DNA from: an uncultured Collinsella sp.
GTDB lineage: Bacteria > Actinomycetota > Coriobacteriia > Coriobacteriales > Coriobacteriaceae
DNA: 8,898 nt
NCBI GenBank assembly: GCA_902475825.1
Contig: CABSBA010000054.1
Coordinates: forward strand, 1-8,898
Reading direction: 5' to 3'
This document shows positions 1-6,851 of the stretch, one piece after another. A program made the translations under genes and the position numbers. The notes under the pieces were generated by a model. The model was not told the DNA's origin. It saw nothing but the letters and a program-made list of their open reading frames with translations, and did no database searches. The first letter of the stretch is position 1. Each line of letters begins with the position of its first letter.

Positions 1-1557
1 GGTCGCGATGAATCTCGCGCATCGGGCGAGGCGTCGAGTATCTCGTTTCCGACGACGGAGGACGAAGTCCGCGCCATTCTGCGAAAGCTCCATGCCGAGT
101 ATGTTCCGATAACGGTCCAGGGTGCTCGGACCGGTCTGGCTGCCGGTGCCGTGCCCCACGGCGGACATATCCTCAACACTTCTCGTATGAATCGCTACCT
201 GGGTCTTCGCCGCGACGAGCAAGGCCATTTTCTGCTGCGCGTGGAGCCGGGCGTCGTGCTTTCGGAGTTGCGCAAGCAGCTGGGTAAGAAGGCATTGCCG
301 ACCGCTGGCTGGAATCAGGCATCGCTTGAGGCCTACGAGGAGTTCCAGGCAGCTCCCGAGCAGTTCTTTCCCACCGATCCCACCGAGGCATCTGCCTGCT
401 TGGGCGGTATGGCGGCGTGCAATGCCTCCGGTGCCCGCAGCTACGCCTATGGTCCCATGCGCCCGCACGTTACGGGGCTTCACGTGGCACTGGCGGATGG
501 CGACCTGCTCGAGCTTCATCGAGGTCGGGCGCACGCTGACGCACGCCGCTTGTCGCTCGTGACGGCAGGGGGTCGCGCGCTCGAGCTTGATCTTCCCGGC
601 TATACCATGCCCAAGACCAAAAACGCGTCGGGCTATTTCGTTTCGGACGACATGGACGCCATCGATCTTTTTATCGGTGCGTGCGGCACACTCGGCGTCA
701 TTACCGAGCTCGAGATCGCCCTGCAGGCGGCACCTTCGGTCGTATGGGGCGTGAGCTGCTTCTTCGACAGCGAGGACAAGGCGGTGTCTTTTACCGATTC
801 CGTGCGCCCCGTGCTGTCCCATGCCGCCGCTATCGAGTATTTCGATGCCGGCGCCTTGGATATTCTTCGCCGCCAGCGCGAGCAGTCGACCGCGTTTGCC
901 TCGCTGCCGGCACTCGACGATGAGGCAAAGGTCTGTGTCTATGTGGAGCTCGACTGCGACGACGAGGCGCAGGCGACCGAGGAGCTGTACCACTTGGGAT
1001 GGGTTTTGGAGCTTGCGGGCGGCCGCGACGACGCGACTTGGGTTGCGCGCACCGAGGTCGATCGCGAATGCCAGCGGTTCTTCCGCCACGCCGTCCCCGA
1101 GAGTGTCAACATGCTCATCGACGAGCGTCGCCGCACCGACCCCACCATTACCAAGCTGGGGTCGGATATGTCGGTGCCCAACACGCGCCTGGCCGATGTC
1201 GTTGCCCTCTATCGCCGCACGTTGGCCGAAAGCGGGCTTGAGTCTGCCGCCTGGGGACATATCGGCAACAACCATCTGCATGTGAATATCCTGCCGCGCG
1301 ATGTGCAAGACTACCGTCGCGGTGGCGAGCTGTTTGCCCAGTGGGCTGCGGAGGTAACGGCTATGGGCGGCGCCGTCTCTGCCGAGCACGGCGTCGGCAA
1401 GATCAAAGCAGGCTTTTTGGAGACGATGTACGGCCACGAGGCCATGGTCGAATCGGCTCGACTCAAGCTGCAGCTCGACCCTGCCGGGCAGCTCGGCCGC
1501 GGCAACCTATTTTCGGAGAAGCTCTTGGATGAACTCGTCCAGAAAGGGGGCGCGTGA
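1..1557 (+). CDS. FAD-linked 2-hydroxyacid (probable D-lactate) dehydrogenase, 5'-truncated
   Basis: This is a GlcD/LctD-type FAD-linked oxidase (PCMH FAD-binding domain plus C-terminal FAD-oxidase domain) that would oxidise a 2-hydroxyacid such as D-lactate to the 2-oxoacid in the cytoplasm. The frame is open from base 1, so the true start lies upstream and 518 residues are visible. Window residues about 15-60 match the start of a PCMH fold, with a QGARTGLAAG pyrophosphate loop at 40-49. The GGMAACNASG segment and the IGACGTLGVITE segment (near 225-236) complete the FAD site. C-terminal metal and substrate motifs are GHIGNNHLH (His420, His425, His427) and SAEHGVGK (Glu462, His463). The protein is longer than the roughly 470-residue LctD type and carries an insert near residues 105-120, so it is a distinct subgroup. 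The stop lies just before etfB, and the context points to electron transfer to that Etf. The substrate is inferred; glycolate or another hydroxyacid is possible. One oddity is Ala227-Cys228 where the family usually has Ser-Glu. Confidence 0.85.
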   Translation, partial: GRDESRASGEASSISFPTTEDEVRAILRKLHAEYVPITVQGARTGLAAGAVPHGGHILNTSRMNRYLGLRRDEQGHFLLRVEPGVVLSELRKQLGKKALPTAGWNQASLEAYEEFQAAPEQFFPTDPTEASACLGGMAACNASGARSYAYGPMRPHVTGLHVALADGDLLELHRGRAHADARRLSLVTAGGRALELDLPGYTMPKTKNASGYFVSDDMDAIDLFIGACGTLGVITELEIALQAAPSVVWGVSCFFDSEDKAVSFTDSVRPVLSHAAAIEYFDAGALDILRRQREQSTAFASLPALDDEAKVCVYVELDCDDEAQATEELYHLGWVLELAGGRDDATWVARTEVDRECQRFFRHAVPESVNMLIDERRRTDPTITKLGSDMSVPNTRLADVVALYRRTLAESGLESAAWGHIGNNHLHVNILPRDVQDYRRGGELFAQWAAEVTAMGGAVSAEHGVGKIKAGFLETMYGHEAMVESARLKLQLDPAGQLGRGNLFSEKLLDELVQKGGA

Positions 1558-1559
1558 AG

Positions 1560-2375
1560 ATGAGCGAATTCCATATGGTAGTGTGCGTCAAGGCGGTGCC
1601 GGGAAGCACTGAGGTCAAGATGGACCCCAAAACCAATACCATCGTGCGCGATGGCAGGCAGGCGGTCATTAATCCCTTCGATGCAAGTGCCCTCGAATGC
1701 GCGCTGGCGCTCAAGGACGACTTTATCGGCTTTGGTATGGATGTACGCGTGACGGTGGTGTCGATGGGTATCCCTGCAACCGAATCGCTGCTGCGCGACT
1801 GCATTGCCCGCGGCGCCGATGACGCGCTGCTGCTGACCGATCGCGCCTTTGCGGGCGCGGACACGTTGGCGACCACCTATGCTCTCAAATGCGGCATAGA
1901 GGCGCTCGATGAGGACTTCGACCTGCTCATCTGCGGCAAGATGGCGGTGGATGGCGATACTGCCCAGATTGGCCCCGAGCTGGCCGGCGCCTTCGAGATT
2001 CCCTGTGTAACCGATGTGAGCTGCGTGCAGAGCACGGGCTTTACGACGTGCGGCTCGCTGGCGCTTGTCCACGGCTGTGACGCCGGCGAGGAGACGGTCT
2101 ATCTGGAGATGCCGTGCGCGATGACGACCGCCAAGGAGATTGGCCAGCTGCGCATGCCGAGCATCGCCGGCATTCGCGCGGCCGAAGATGCGGATGTGCG
2201 GGTGGTCTGTGCTGCCGATGTACATGCCGACCCTTCGCGTTGCGGCCTTACCGGATCGCCGACGCAGGTCGTGCGCTCGTTTGTGCCCGACCGCGACCAA
2301 ACGTGTGAGGCCATCGAGGGCACGCCGGTCGAGCAGGCGGCAAAGCTTGCCAAGATTATCGAGGGGATGGCATAG
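1560..2375 (+). CDS. etfB: Electron transfer flavoprotein, beta subunit
   Basis: This is the EtfB subunit, which pairs with EtfA and binds a second FAD or AMP plus NAD at the subunit interface, carrying electrons to or from the neighbouring dehydrogenase. The 271 residues show the family hallmarks: a VVCVKAVPGS start, TDRAFAGADTLAT (93-105), AVDGDTAQIGPELAG (129-143), the partner-recognition segment around MPCAMTTAKEI, and a C-terminal CGLTGSPTQVV segment. The DGDTAQ and GSPTQV forms are those I associate with clostridial and bifurcating Etfs, in which the AMP site is taken by FAD; this is inference. I start at ATG 1560 because AAGGGGG at 1544-1550 sits 9 nt upstream. A GTG at 1554, overlapping the TGA of the preceding gene, is in frame but has only 3 nt spacing. 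The stop TAG is directly followed by the ATG of etfA, so translation is probably coupled. Confidence 0.93.
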   Translation: MSEFHMVVCVKAVPGSTEVKMDPKTNTIVRDGRQAVINPFDASALECALALKDDFIGFGMDVRVTVVSMGIPATESLLRDCIARGADDALLLTDRAFAGADTLATTYALKCGIEALDEDFDLLICGKMAVDGDTAQIGPELAGAFEIPCVTDVSCVQSTGFTTCGSLALVHGCDAGEETVYLEMPCAMTTAKEIGQLRMPSIAGIRAAEDADVRVVCAADVHADPSRCGLTGSPTQVVRSFVPDRDQTCEAIEGTPVEQAAKLAKIIEGMA

Positions 2376-3581
2376 ATGAGCGGACTGATAATCGATAGCG
2401 AGGCATGTGTTGGCTGTGGCCGCTGCGTTCGCGCCTGTGCCTCGGGTGGCATTGTGGTGGAGGGCGAGCGCCCCAACCGCTGCGCCCATGTGACCGACGG
2501 CTGTATCTTGTGCGGCGGGTGCGTCGACGCTTGCCCCGTCAATGCCATTTCAATCGAGCGCAACGAGGCCGCCGGCGCGGTTGACCTCAATGCGTATCGA
2601 GACATATGGGTATTCGTGCAGACCGACGAGCGCGATGTCGTGGCTCCGGTGGCCTACGAGCTCATGGGTAAGGGGCGCGAGCTTGCCGATGCCCGCGGTT
2701 GCCGTCTGGTGGCATTGGTCGGCATGGGCCCCGAGGGCTCGCTTAAGGACCTGGAGCATCTGGTCTGCGCCGGCGCCGACGAGGTCGTGGTCTGCCGCGA
2801 CGAGCGACTGCGCCAAAACGATGCGGAGGTCTATGCTCGCTTGATTTGCGATTTGGTGGCCGAGCACAGGCCCGAGGCCATTCTGTACGGCGCGACCGCT
2901 TTTGGCCGTGAGCTGGCGCCAGGTGTGGCCGTTCGCTTGCAGACGGGCCTGACGGCCGACTGCACGGTGCTTTCGATGGATACGGAGACGGGTCTGCTGC
3001 AGCAGACACGCCCGGCGTTTGGCGGCAACTTGATGGCCACCATTATCTGCCCCAATCATCGTCCCCAGATGGCAACGGTGCGTCCCGGCATCTTTGGGGC
3101 GCCCGAGTTTGATTACAGCCGTTCTGGCACGATTACCCAAGTATCGCTGGCGGATGATGTTAAGGCCCGCGTCGAGATCTCGATTCCCGCCGAGGAGTGG
3201 GGGCAGCAGGCATCAATTGCCGATGCCGAGCGCCTGGTCGTGGTGGGCCGCGGTATTGGCTCCAAGAAGAATCTGCCTCTGATGCGAAAACTCGCCGATG
3301 CGCTGGGTGCCGAGCTTGGTTGCACGCGTCCCGTCGTGGAGGCGGGTTGGCTGGAGTACCGCCACCAGATCGGCCAGACCGGCGTGTCGGTTTCGCCTAA
3401 GCTTCTCGTGAGCATTGGCGTTTCGGGTGCTATCCAGCACCTAGCCGGCATCGGCGGCGCGGAGTGCATCATCGCCGTCAACGAGGACCCGGATGCTCCC
3501 ATCTTTGGCGCTGCGCAGTACAAAGTCGTCGGCGACGCCGTCGAAGTCGTCGAAGAGCTTCTGGCCCAGCTCGGGCGCTAG
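2376..3581 (+). CDS. etfA: Electron transfer flavoprotein alpha subunit with N-terminal 2[4Fe-4S] ferredoxin domain
   Basis: This 401-residue EtfA is fused to a ferredoxin domain, the architecture found in Etfs of lactate dehydrogenase and caffeyl-CoA reductase bifurcating complexes. Two cluster motifs are visible: Cys11-Cys14-Cys17-Cys21 and Cys43-Cys46-Cys49-Cys53. An extra Cys36 lies between them. After a linker, the EtfA Rossmann-like domain begins near residue 70, with LYGATAFGRELAP and TRPAFGGNLMATI. The C-terminal FAD domain shows GRGIGSKKN (Arg292), GQTGVSV (near 333-339), SGAIQH (350-355) and NEDPDAPIF (369-377), all intact. The start ATG abuts the etfB stop, with GAGGGG 9 nt upstream. 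Its likely job is to link the hydroxyacid dehydrogenase to ferredoxin and NAD, so that unfavourable lactate-driven NAD reduction can be paid for by reduced ferredoxin. The FAD and iron-sulfur assignments are direct motif readings; the confurcating reaction is inferred from known relatives. Confidence 0.93.
   Translation: MSGLIIDSEACVGCGRCVRACASGGIVVEGERPNRCAHVTDGCILCGGCVDACPVNAISIERNEAAGAVDLNAYRDIWVFVQTDERDVVAPVAYELMGKGRELADARGCRLVALVGMGPEGSLKDLEHLVCAGADEVVVCRDERLRQNDAEVYARLICDLVAEHRPEAILYGATAFGRELAPGVAVRLQTGLTADCTVLSMDTETGLLQQTRPAFGGNLMATIICPNHRPQMATVRPGIFGAPEFDYSRSGTITQVSLADDVKARVEISIPAEEWGQQASIADAERLVVVGRGIGSKKNLPLMRKLADALGAELGCTRPVVEAGWLEYRHQIGQTGVSVSPKLLVSIGVSGAIQHLAGIGGAECIIAVNEDPDAPIFGAAQYKVVGDAVEVVEELLAQLGR
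3578..3581. other. Shared CTAG stop codons of convergent genes
   Basis: The self-complementary tetramer CTAG supplies TAG to etfA on the plus strand (3579-3581) and TAG to the HD-domain gene on the minus strand (3578-3580). The two genes therefore overlap by four bases with no intergenic space. Any transcription terminator for either gene would have to lie inside the other gene; I saw no strong hairpin at the junction. Confidence 0.8.
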
Positions 3582-4422
3582 GCGCCGGCCAGCCAGGCTC
3601 GTATCTCTTTCTTTAGGCGTTCCCAGGTCGCTTGCGTGGCGGGATCGGTAAAGGGGCGCACAATGCCAAAGGGTACGTCGAGCAGGCGGTAGATATCGCC
3701 CTGCTCGCGCGCCAGCGCGCGGCTTGCCGGATAGACGAGCTCAAACATAAAGCAGATAAGCCCCACCAAGTAGTCCGCGGGCTCATCGCGCTCATCGCGC
3801 GTGACGCAGCGGTGCTCGTCAAAGGCGGCCAGCGTTGGTACCGAGAAGTTTCACCGACGGCATGCCGTTCGATGGTTCCTCCATGGAAGGCTTCCAGGCC
3901 ATCATTCACTTTGAGGATGGTGTCGACGGTACTGTCGGCGATGGTGCGCATGATGTCGATCTTGTCGCCATCGCGCACAATATCGCAGAAGCGCCGCGTG
4001 CGCTCGTCGAGCTGCGCGGGCAGACGGAAATCGCTGTGATAGGCAATGCTCGCTCGAATGAGTTCGTCTTCTACCGGATCGTCGATAAAGTCGCGGATAC
4101 TTGTTACCGCGGGCGCATCTGCAGGTGTTTCGCCAAAGAGGACCTCGACGCCCAACGCCGCATGGCTCACGCTTTCGGCATCATTAAACGTATCCCAGCG
4201 TCGCAGCTGCTCAAAGCGGCCCATATCGTGCAACAGCCCACAAAGCCACGCCAGGTCAATGTCCTGCGGTGACCAGCCCTGTTCGCGTGCCACGGCATCG
4301 CATGCCTCGGCAACGTGGTACGTATGCTCGATTTTGAGCGCGATACGCGGATTGGCGGCATCGTAGGCATCGGTGTAGGTCTTGAAGGCCGCGGCAGCCC
4401 GCGTTCGATCGATAGCTGTCAT
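3578..4422 (-). pseudogene. HD-domain phosphohydrolase, frameshifted
   Basis: This is an HD-domain metal-dependent phosphohydrolase of unknown substrate. The N-terminal frame (4422 down to about 3850) gives His33, the His65-Asp66 pair in GLLHDMGRFEQL, His86, His128 and Asp152 in DGDKIDIM, a complete HD metal site. After Glu191 this frame turns into unrelated Ser/Arg/Ala-rich sequence. The expected continuation (LAAFDEHRCV, then LICFMFELVYPASRALAREQ to a WLAGA terminus) lies in another frame, open below 3851. The span is 845 nt, one short of a 281-codon gene. Adding one A to the AAA run (TTT at 3849-3851 on the plus strand) joins the two parts cleanly as GENFSVPTLAAF. The start ATG at 4422-4420 has AGGAAG (4433-4428) five bases upstream. 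The remaining codons are undamaged, so this is a recent mutation or a sequencing error. The catalytic domain would survive, followed by a wrong tail of about 77 residues. Confidence 0.85.
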
Positions 4423-4440
4423 AATGACTTCCTAAAAAGT

Positions 4441-4460
4441 TGTGTCTTTCTGTGTCTTTC
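4441..4460. repeat. Exact 10-bp tandem repeat in divergent intergenic region
   Basis: TGTGTCTTTC occurs twice head to tail (4441-4450 and 4451-4460) in the 137-nt gap between the HD-domain gene and azlC. It lies just upstream of the ribosome binding site of the minus-strand gene, so it would sit in that gene's leader or promoter. It could be a paired protein-binding site or chance; the sequence alone does not decide. Confidence 0.6.
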
Positions 4461-4472
4461 GATCCGGGGGCA

Positions 4473-4478
4473 ATTGTA
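4473..4478 (-). promoter_or_regulatory. Possible -10 element for HD-domain gene
   Basis: Read on the minus strand this is TACAAT, one mismatch from the -10 consensus, about 50 nt upstream of the HD-domain start codon. No convincing -35 is found at the right distance. Weak call. Confidence 0.25.
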
Positions 4479-4559
4479 GGTGAACTCGGTTACCATCGGG
4501 CGATGATTCTGCCGCGTCGTTGAATGCGGCTCGGAAATCTTGTCGGGACGAGGAATGCT

Positions 4560-5255
4560 ATGGTGCTCAAAATCGTTAAAACCGTCTGGCCGGTGATGCT
4601 TACCTATGTTGCGATAGCCGCGCCGTGCGGAATGATTATGGCGCAGACGGGAATGGAACCCTGGATGGTTTTTGCCCTGAGCAGCACGTTCGTGACGGGC
4701 AGCGGGCAGTTTATGATCTGCAATCTGTGGCTGGCAGGTGTGCCTGCAGCATCGATCGTCGCGAGCGTCGCCGCAATCTCCTCGCGCTTTGCGCTTTACT
4801 CGGCATCGATCGCACCGCATTTGAGGGGCGCTTCGAAGCGTCAGACGCTGGCTGTTGCCGCGACACTTACCGAGGAGGCATACGGCATTTCGCTTGCCAA
4901 GTTGGTTAAAGGGGAGGATTGGGGTCCGCTCGAGTCCTTTGTGCTCAACGTGATCCTCATCGCAACATGGGGCGTTTCGTGTACGACGGGCGCCATCGTC
5001 GGCGCCGTTGTCGATGTTCCCACCGCTATTGCGGGTTTTGTCTGCACATCGCTCTTTATCTGCCTGCTCTTTTCGCAGAGGTTGTCGCGCGGCAATGTCG
5101 TAGCTGCCAGTTTGGCTGCGGTGTCCGTCGCCATATGCAAGTTCTTGGGGTGGACGAATATCGCCGTGCCGGCAAGCGTGCTCGTCGGCGTTGTCGCGGC
5201 GCTCGCGTGCGATGCTCTCGCCGAAGGAAGGGGTGCTCGCGATGCCCGTGAATGA
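4560..5255 (+). CDS. azlC: AzlC family branched-chain amino acid exporter, large subunit
   Basis: This is the large membrane subunit of the AzlCD (LIV-E) exporter, which removes branched-chain amino acids or related compounds from the cytoplasm. The 231 residues are strongly hydrophobic with several membrane segments. They show the AzlC pattern TGSGQFMICNLWLAG (near 47-61), then a small-residue helix, SSRFALYSASIAPHL (near 74-88, the position of the NLRH-type segment in relatives), and LTEEAYGIS in place of the usual DEAY-type motif. I choose ATG 4560 because GAGGA (4550-4554) lies five bases upstream. An in-frame ATG at 4524 would add 12 polar residues and has no clear ribosome binding site. 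The 3' end overlaps azlD by 14 nt, so the two are cotranslated. No regulator lies next to the pair in this window. Substrate specificity is taken from the family. Confidence 0.87.
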   Translation: MVLKIVKTVWPVMLTYVAIAAPCGMIMAQTGMEPWMVFALSSTFVTGSGQFMICNLWLAGVPAASIVASVAAISSRFALYSASIAPHLRGASKRQTLAVAATLTEEAYGISLAKLVKGEDWGPLESFVLNVILIATWGVSCTTGAIVGAVVDVPTAIAGFVCTSLFICLLFSQRLSRGNVVAASLAAVSVAICKFLGWTNIAVPASVLVGVVAALACDALAEGRGARDARE

Positions 5256-5565
5256 GTTTTTGGTCCTGTGGCTGTCGTCGTGGGCGGCCATCGCATTTTT
5301 CCGCATTGCCCCGGCGTTCGCCTTGCGCGGGAGAACGCTGTCGCCCCGCGTTACCGAGGCCTTGGGTTATATTCCGCCCGCCGCCTTCGCGGCACTGGTT
5401 GCTAACGATTTGATAAGCCCTGGCGCTTTTGACGCCGGCTTGTGGCAGGGCTTGATTCCCTGGATCGCGGCTGCCGGCGTCGTGGCGGTGGCAATCAAGA
5501 CAAAGTCGATGCTATGGTGCTGTGTCTCGGGCATCGTGCTCTATATCGTTTTGAGCCTCGTATAA
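5242..5565 (+). CDS. azlD: AzlD family branched-chain amino acid exporter, small subunit
   Basis: This is the small partner of AzlC, 107 residues, the usual AzlD length. About three to four membrane segments are visible. The signature stretch FRIAPAFALRGRTLSPR followed by ALGYIPPAAFAALVAND (near residues 20-55) is typical of AzlD. I start at ATG 5242, with AAGGAAGGGG at 5224-5233 about 8 nt upstream. An in-frame ATG further upstream at 5191 would add 17 charged residues that do not fit the family and would extend the overlap. The start lies inside the azlC 3' end (14-nt overlap), which indicates coupled translation and a two-subunit transporter. No clear terminator hairpin follows. Confidence 0.87.
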   Translation: MPVNEFLVLWLSSWAAIAFFRIAPAFALRGRTLSPRVTEALGYIPPAAFAALVANDLISPGAFDAGLWQGLIPWIAAAGVVAVAIKTKSMLWCCVSGIVLYIVLSLV

Positions 5566-5646
5566 GAGCAGGATGCGTTATCGTCCCGGCCTAACGAATC
5601 CAATTTCCCACCGAGGCGGTCTGCTTCTTCTGATACCATGGTCAAA

Positions 5647-5662
5647 CTTTACTGTAGTAAAG
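5647..5662. promoter_or_regulatory. Operator-like palindrome upstream of kdgT
   Basis: CTTTACT-GT-AGTAAAG is a perfect inverted repeat with 7-bp arms and a 2-bp centre, 45 nt upstream of the kdgT start. Its size and symmetry fit a binding site for a dimeric repressor or activator. It lies in the otherwise featureless 141-nt gap after azlD (5566-5706). An upstream TGATACCAT (5631-5639) resembles an extended -10, but no good -35 accompanies it. The cognate regulator is not in the window. Confidence 0.6.
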
Positions 5663-5706
5663 CATGACGTGGGCTTTTGTTCCGCGTCAGCGGAAATGGG
5701 GGTTTC

Positions 5707-6729
5707 ATGGCACAGGAAGCGAACGCCAACGAGCAAAAGAAATTCAAAGTACCGCGCATTCCGGGTGACATCATGATCTACCCGATGATCGTCGGCCTTT
5801 TGCTCAATACCTTCTGCCCGCAGGTTTTCGAGATCGGCGGCTTCTTTACGGCTGCCTGCCGCGGCGGCTCCAACACCATCGTTGCCGCGATCTTGCTGTT
5901 TGTGGGCGCCGGCATCAGCTTTAAGTCCACGCCGGGTGCTATCAAGACCGGCATCGTCGTGCTGATTCCTAAGCTTGCGGTGGCAGCCGCGCTGGGTCTG
6001 GGCGTTGCGTATTTCTTTAACGACAACCTTTTGGGCCTGAGCTCGGTTTCCATCATCGGCGGCATTACGTTTTGCAACATGGCGCTCTACACGGGTATCA
6101 TGGGCGAGTTCGGCGACGAATCCGAGCAGGGCGCCGTGGGTATCCTTTTCTTTACGGCCGGCCCCGCCGTCACCATGATCATCCTGGGCGTTTCGGGTCT
6201 CGCCAACATCCCTGTCGGTACCATCATCGGCTCCATTTTGCCGCTCGTTATCGGCATGGTTCTGGGCAACCTCTTCCCGTTCATCAAGAACCTGCTGGTT
6301 CCCGGCGCCAATCCTGCGATCGCCGCCATCGGATTTCAGCTTGGTGCGTCCATGAGCCTGTCGAGCTTTATCACCGGCGGTATTTCCGGCATCTTGCTGG
6401 GCCTTTTCACGCTGTTTGTCGTCGGCCCTATCACCTTTGCGTTCGAGCGCCTGTGCGGCGGCAATGGCAAGGCAGCCGTGGCTTGCTCTACTATTGCTGG
6501 CACGGCCATGACCACACCGGTTGCTCTCGCCGAAGTCGCACCGCGCTACGCCGAACTTGCGCCCACTGCGTACGCCCAGATCGCCACCGCCGTTATCATC
6601 ACGGCGATCATGGCTCCGATTCTGACCGGCTGGGTCGACAAGAAGTTCTGTCAGGGTAAGGAAGACCTGTCGCCTGCTGGCGTCGAGGCCATCGAGGAGG
6701 CTGTCGCAACCGATATCGACGGTGAGTAA
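5707..6729 (+). CDS. kdgT: 2-keto-3-deoxygluconate permease (KdgT family)
   Basis: This is a KdgT-family membrane transporter, which in characterised members imports 2-keto-3-deoxygluconate, a breakdown product of pectin and uronic acids, by proton symport. The 340 residues compare with about 327 in E. coli KdgT. After a short charged, Lys-rich N-terminus come RIPGDIMIYPMIVGLLLNTF, an FVGAGISFK segment, NMALYTGIMGEFGDESEQGA, GPAVTMIILGVSGLA, and a C-terminal STIAGTAMTTPVALAEVAP segment, each matching the family in order. About ten hydrophobic segments are seen. I start at ATG 5707, with GGGGG (5698-5702) four bases upstream; an in-frame TTG at 5677 is a poorer choice. A palindrome 45 nt upstream and a terminator downstream suggest a single-gene unit with its own regulator. 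No kdgK, kdgA or uronate genes are adjacent, so the exact substrate is uncertain. Confidence 0.88.
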   Translation: MAQEANANEQKKFKVPRIPGDIMIYPMIVGLLLNTFCPQVFEIGGFFTAACRGGSNTIVAAILLFVGAGISFKSTPGAIKTGIVVLIPKLAVAAALGLGVAYFFNDNLLGLSSVSIIGGITFCNMALYTGIMGEFGDESEQGAVGILFFTAGPAVTMIILGVSGLANIPVGTIIGSILPLVIGMVLGNLFPFIKNLLVPGANPAIAAIGFQLGASMSLSSFITGGISGILLGLFTLFVVGPITFAFERLCGGNGKAAVACSTIAGTAMTTPVALAEVAPRYAELAPTAYAQIATAVIITAIMAPILTGWVDKKFCQGKEDLSPAGVEAIEEAVATDIDGE

Positions 6730-6774
6730 CGTCCGTTACCGATAATTGATTCCGGCGTGCAACTCGCGCCGTTT

Positions 6775-6828
6775 GAGCGCCCGAACGAGAGCTGTCTTGC
6801 AGTGACGTTCGGGCGCTCTGCTATTATT
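6775..6828 (+). terminator. Terminator hairpin after kdgT
   Basis: A perfect 13-bp stem, GAGCGCCCGAACG (6775-6787) paired with CGTTCGGGCGCTC (6806-6818), encloses an 18-nt loop and is followed by TGCTATTATT. It lies 45 nt after the kdgT stop. The stem is strong but the T-tract is interrupted, so termination may be partial. Confidence 0.65.
6797..6827 (+). promoter_or_regulatory. Candidate promoter for GGDEF gene
   Basis: TGCTATTAT (6819-6827) matches an extended -10 (TGnTATAAT) with one mismatch. TTGCAG (6797-6802) is a partial -35 at a long 19-bp spacing, acceptable for an extended -10 promoter. Transcription would start near 6834, giving a leader of about 80 nt. The element overlaps the kdgT terminator. 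Confidence 0.5.
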
Positions 6829-6851
6829 CCCCTTACCCCTGCGGGTAGGGG
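6829..6851 (+). promoter_or_regulatory. Stem-loop at start of GGDEF leader
   Basis: CCCC-T-TACCC (6829-6838) pairs with GGGTA-GGGG (6843-6851) around a CTGC loop, a 9-bp stem with one bulged T, followed by TGTTTGTTG. Depending on the transcription start it is either a 5' leader hairpin or a second terminator for read-through from kdgT. An alternative pairing is ACCCCT with AGGGGT (6835-6840 and 6847-6852). Confidence 0.45.

Noticed and set aside
151..153. GTG as the start of the dehydrogenase gene.
   Set aside because: The frame is open to base 1 and encodes the conserved first part of the FAD-binding domain, so the gene starts upstream of the window.
1554..1556. GTG as the start of etfB, overlapping the previous stop.
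   Set aside because: Only 3 nt from the ribosome binding site; ATG 1560 has 9 nt spacing. It cannot be fully excluded.
3836..3855. Programmed -1 frameshift in the HD-domain gene.
   Set aside because: No X-XXY-YYZ slippery heptamer in the correct phase and no clear stimulatory structure; a simple deletion explains it.
3835..4272. Plus-strand open frames of 135-145 codons opposite the HD-domain gene.
   Set aside because: They mirror a recognisable HD protein on the minus strand and have no family-like features of their own.
5566..5640. Terminator after azlD.
   Set aside because: Only short imperfect stems and no T-tract were found.
5677..5679. TTG as the start of kdgT.
   Set aside because: ATG 5707 has a GGGGG ribosome binding site and gives a normal family-length protein.
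6757..6759. GTG as the start of the GGDEF gene.
   Set aside because: It would translate the kdgT terminator and the promoter region; the extra 53 residues show no membrane or domain character.
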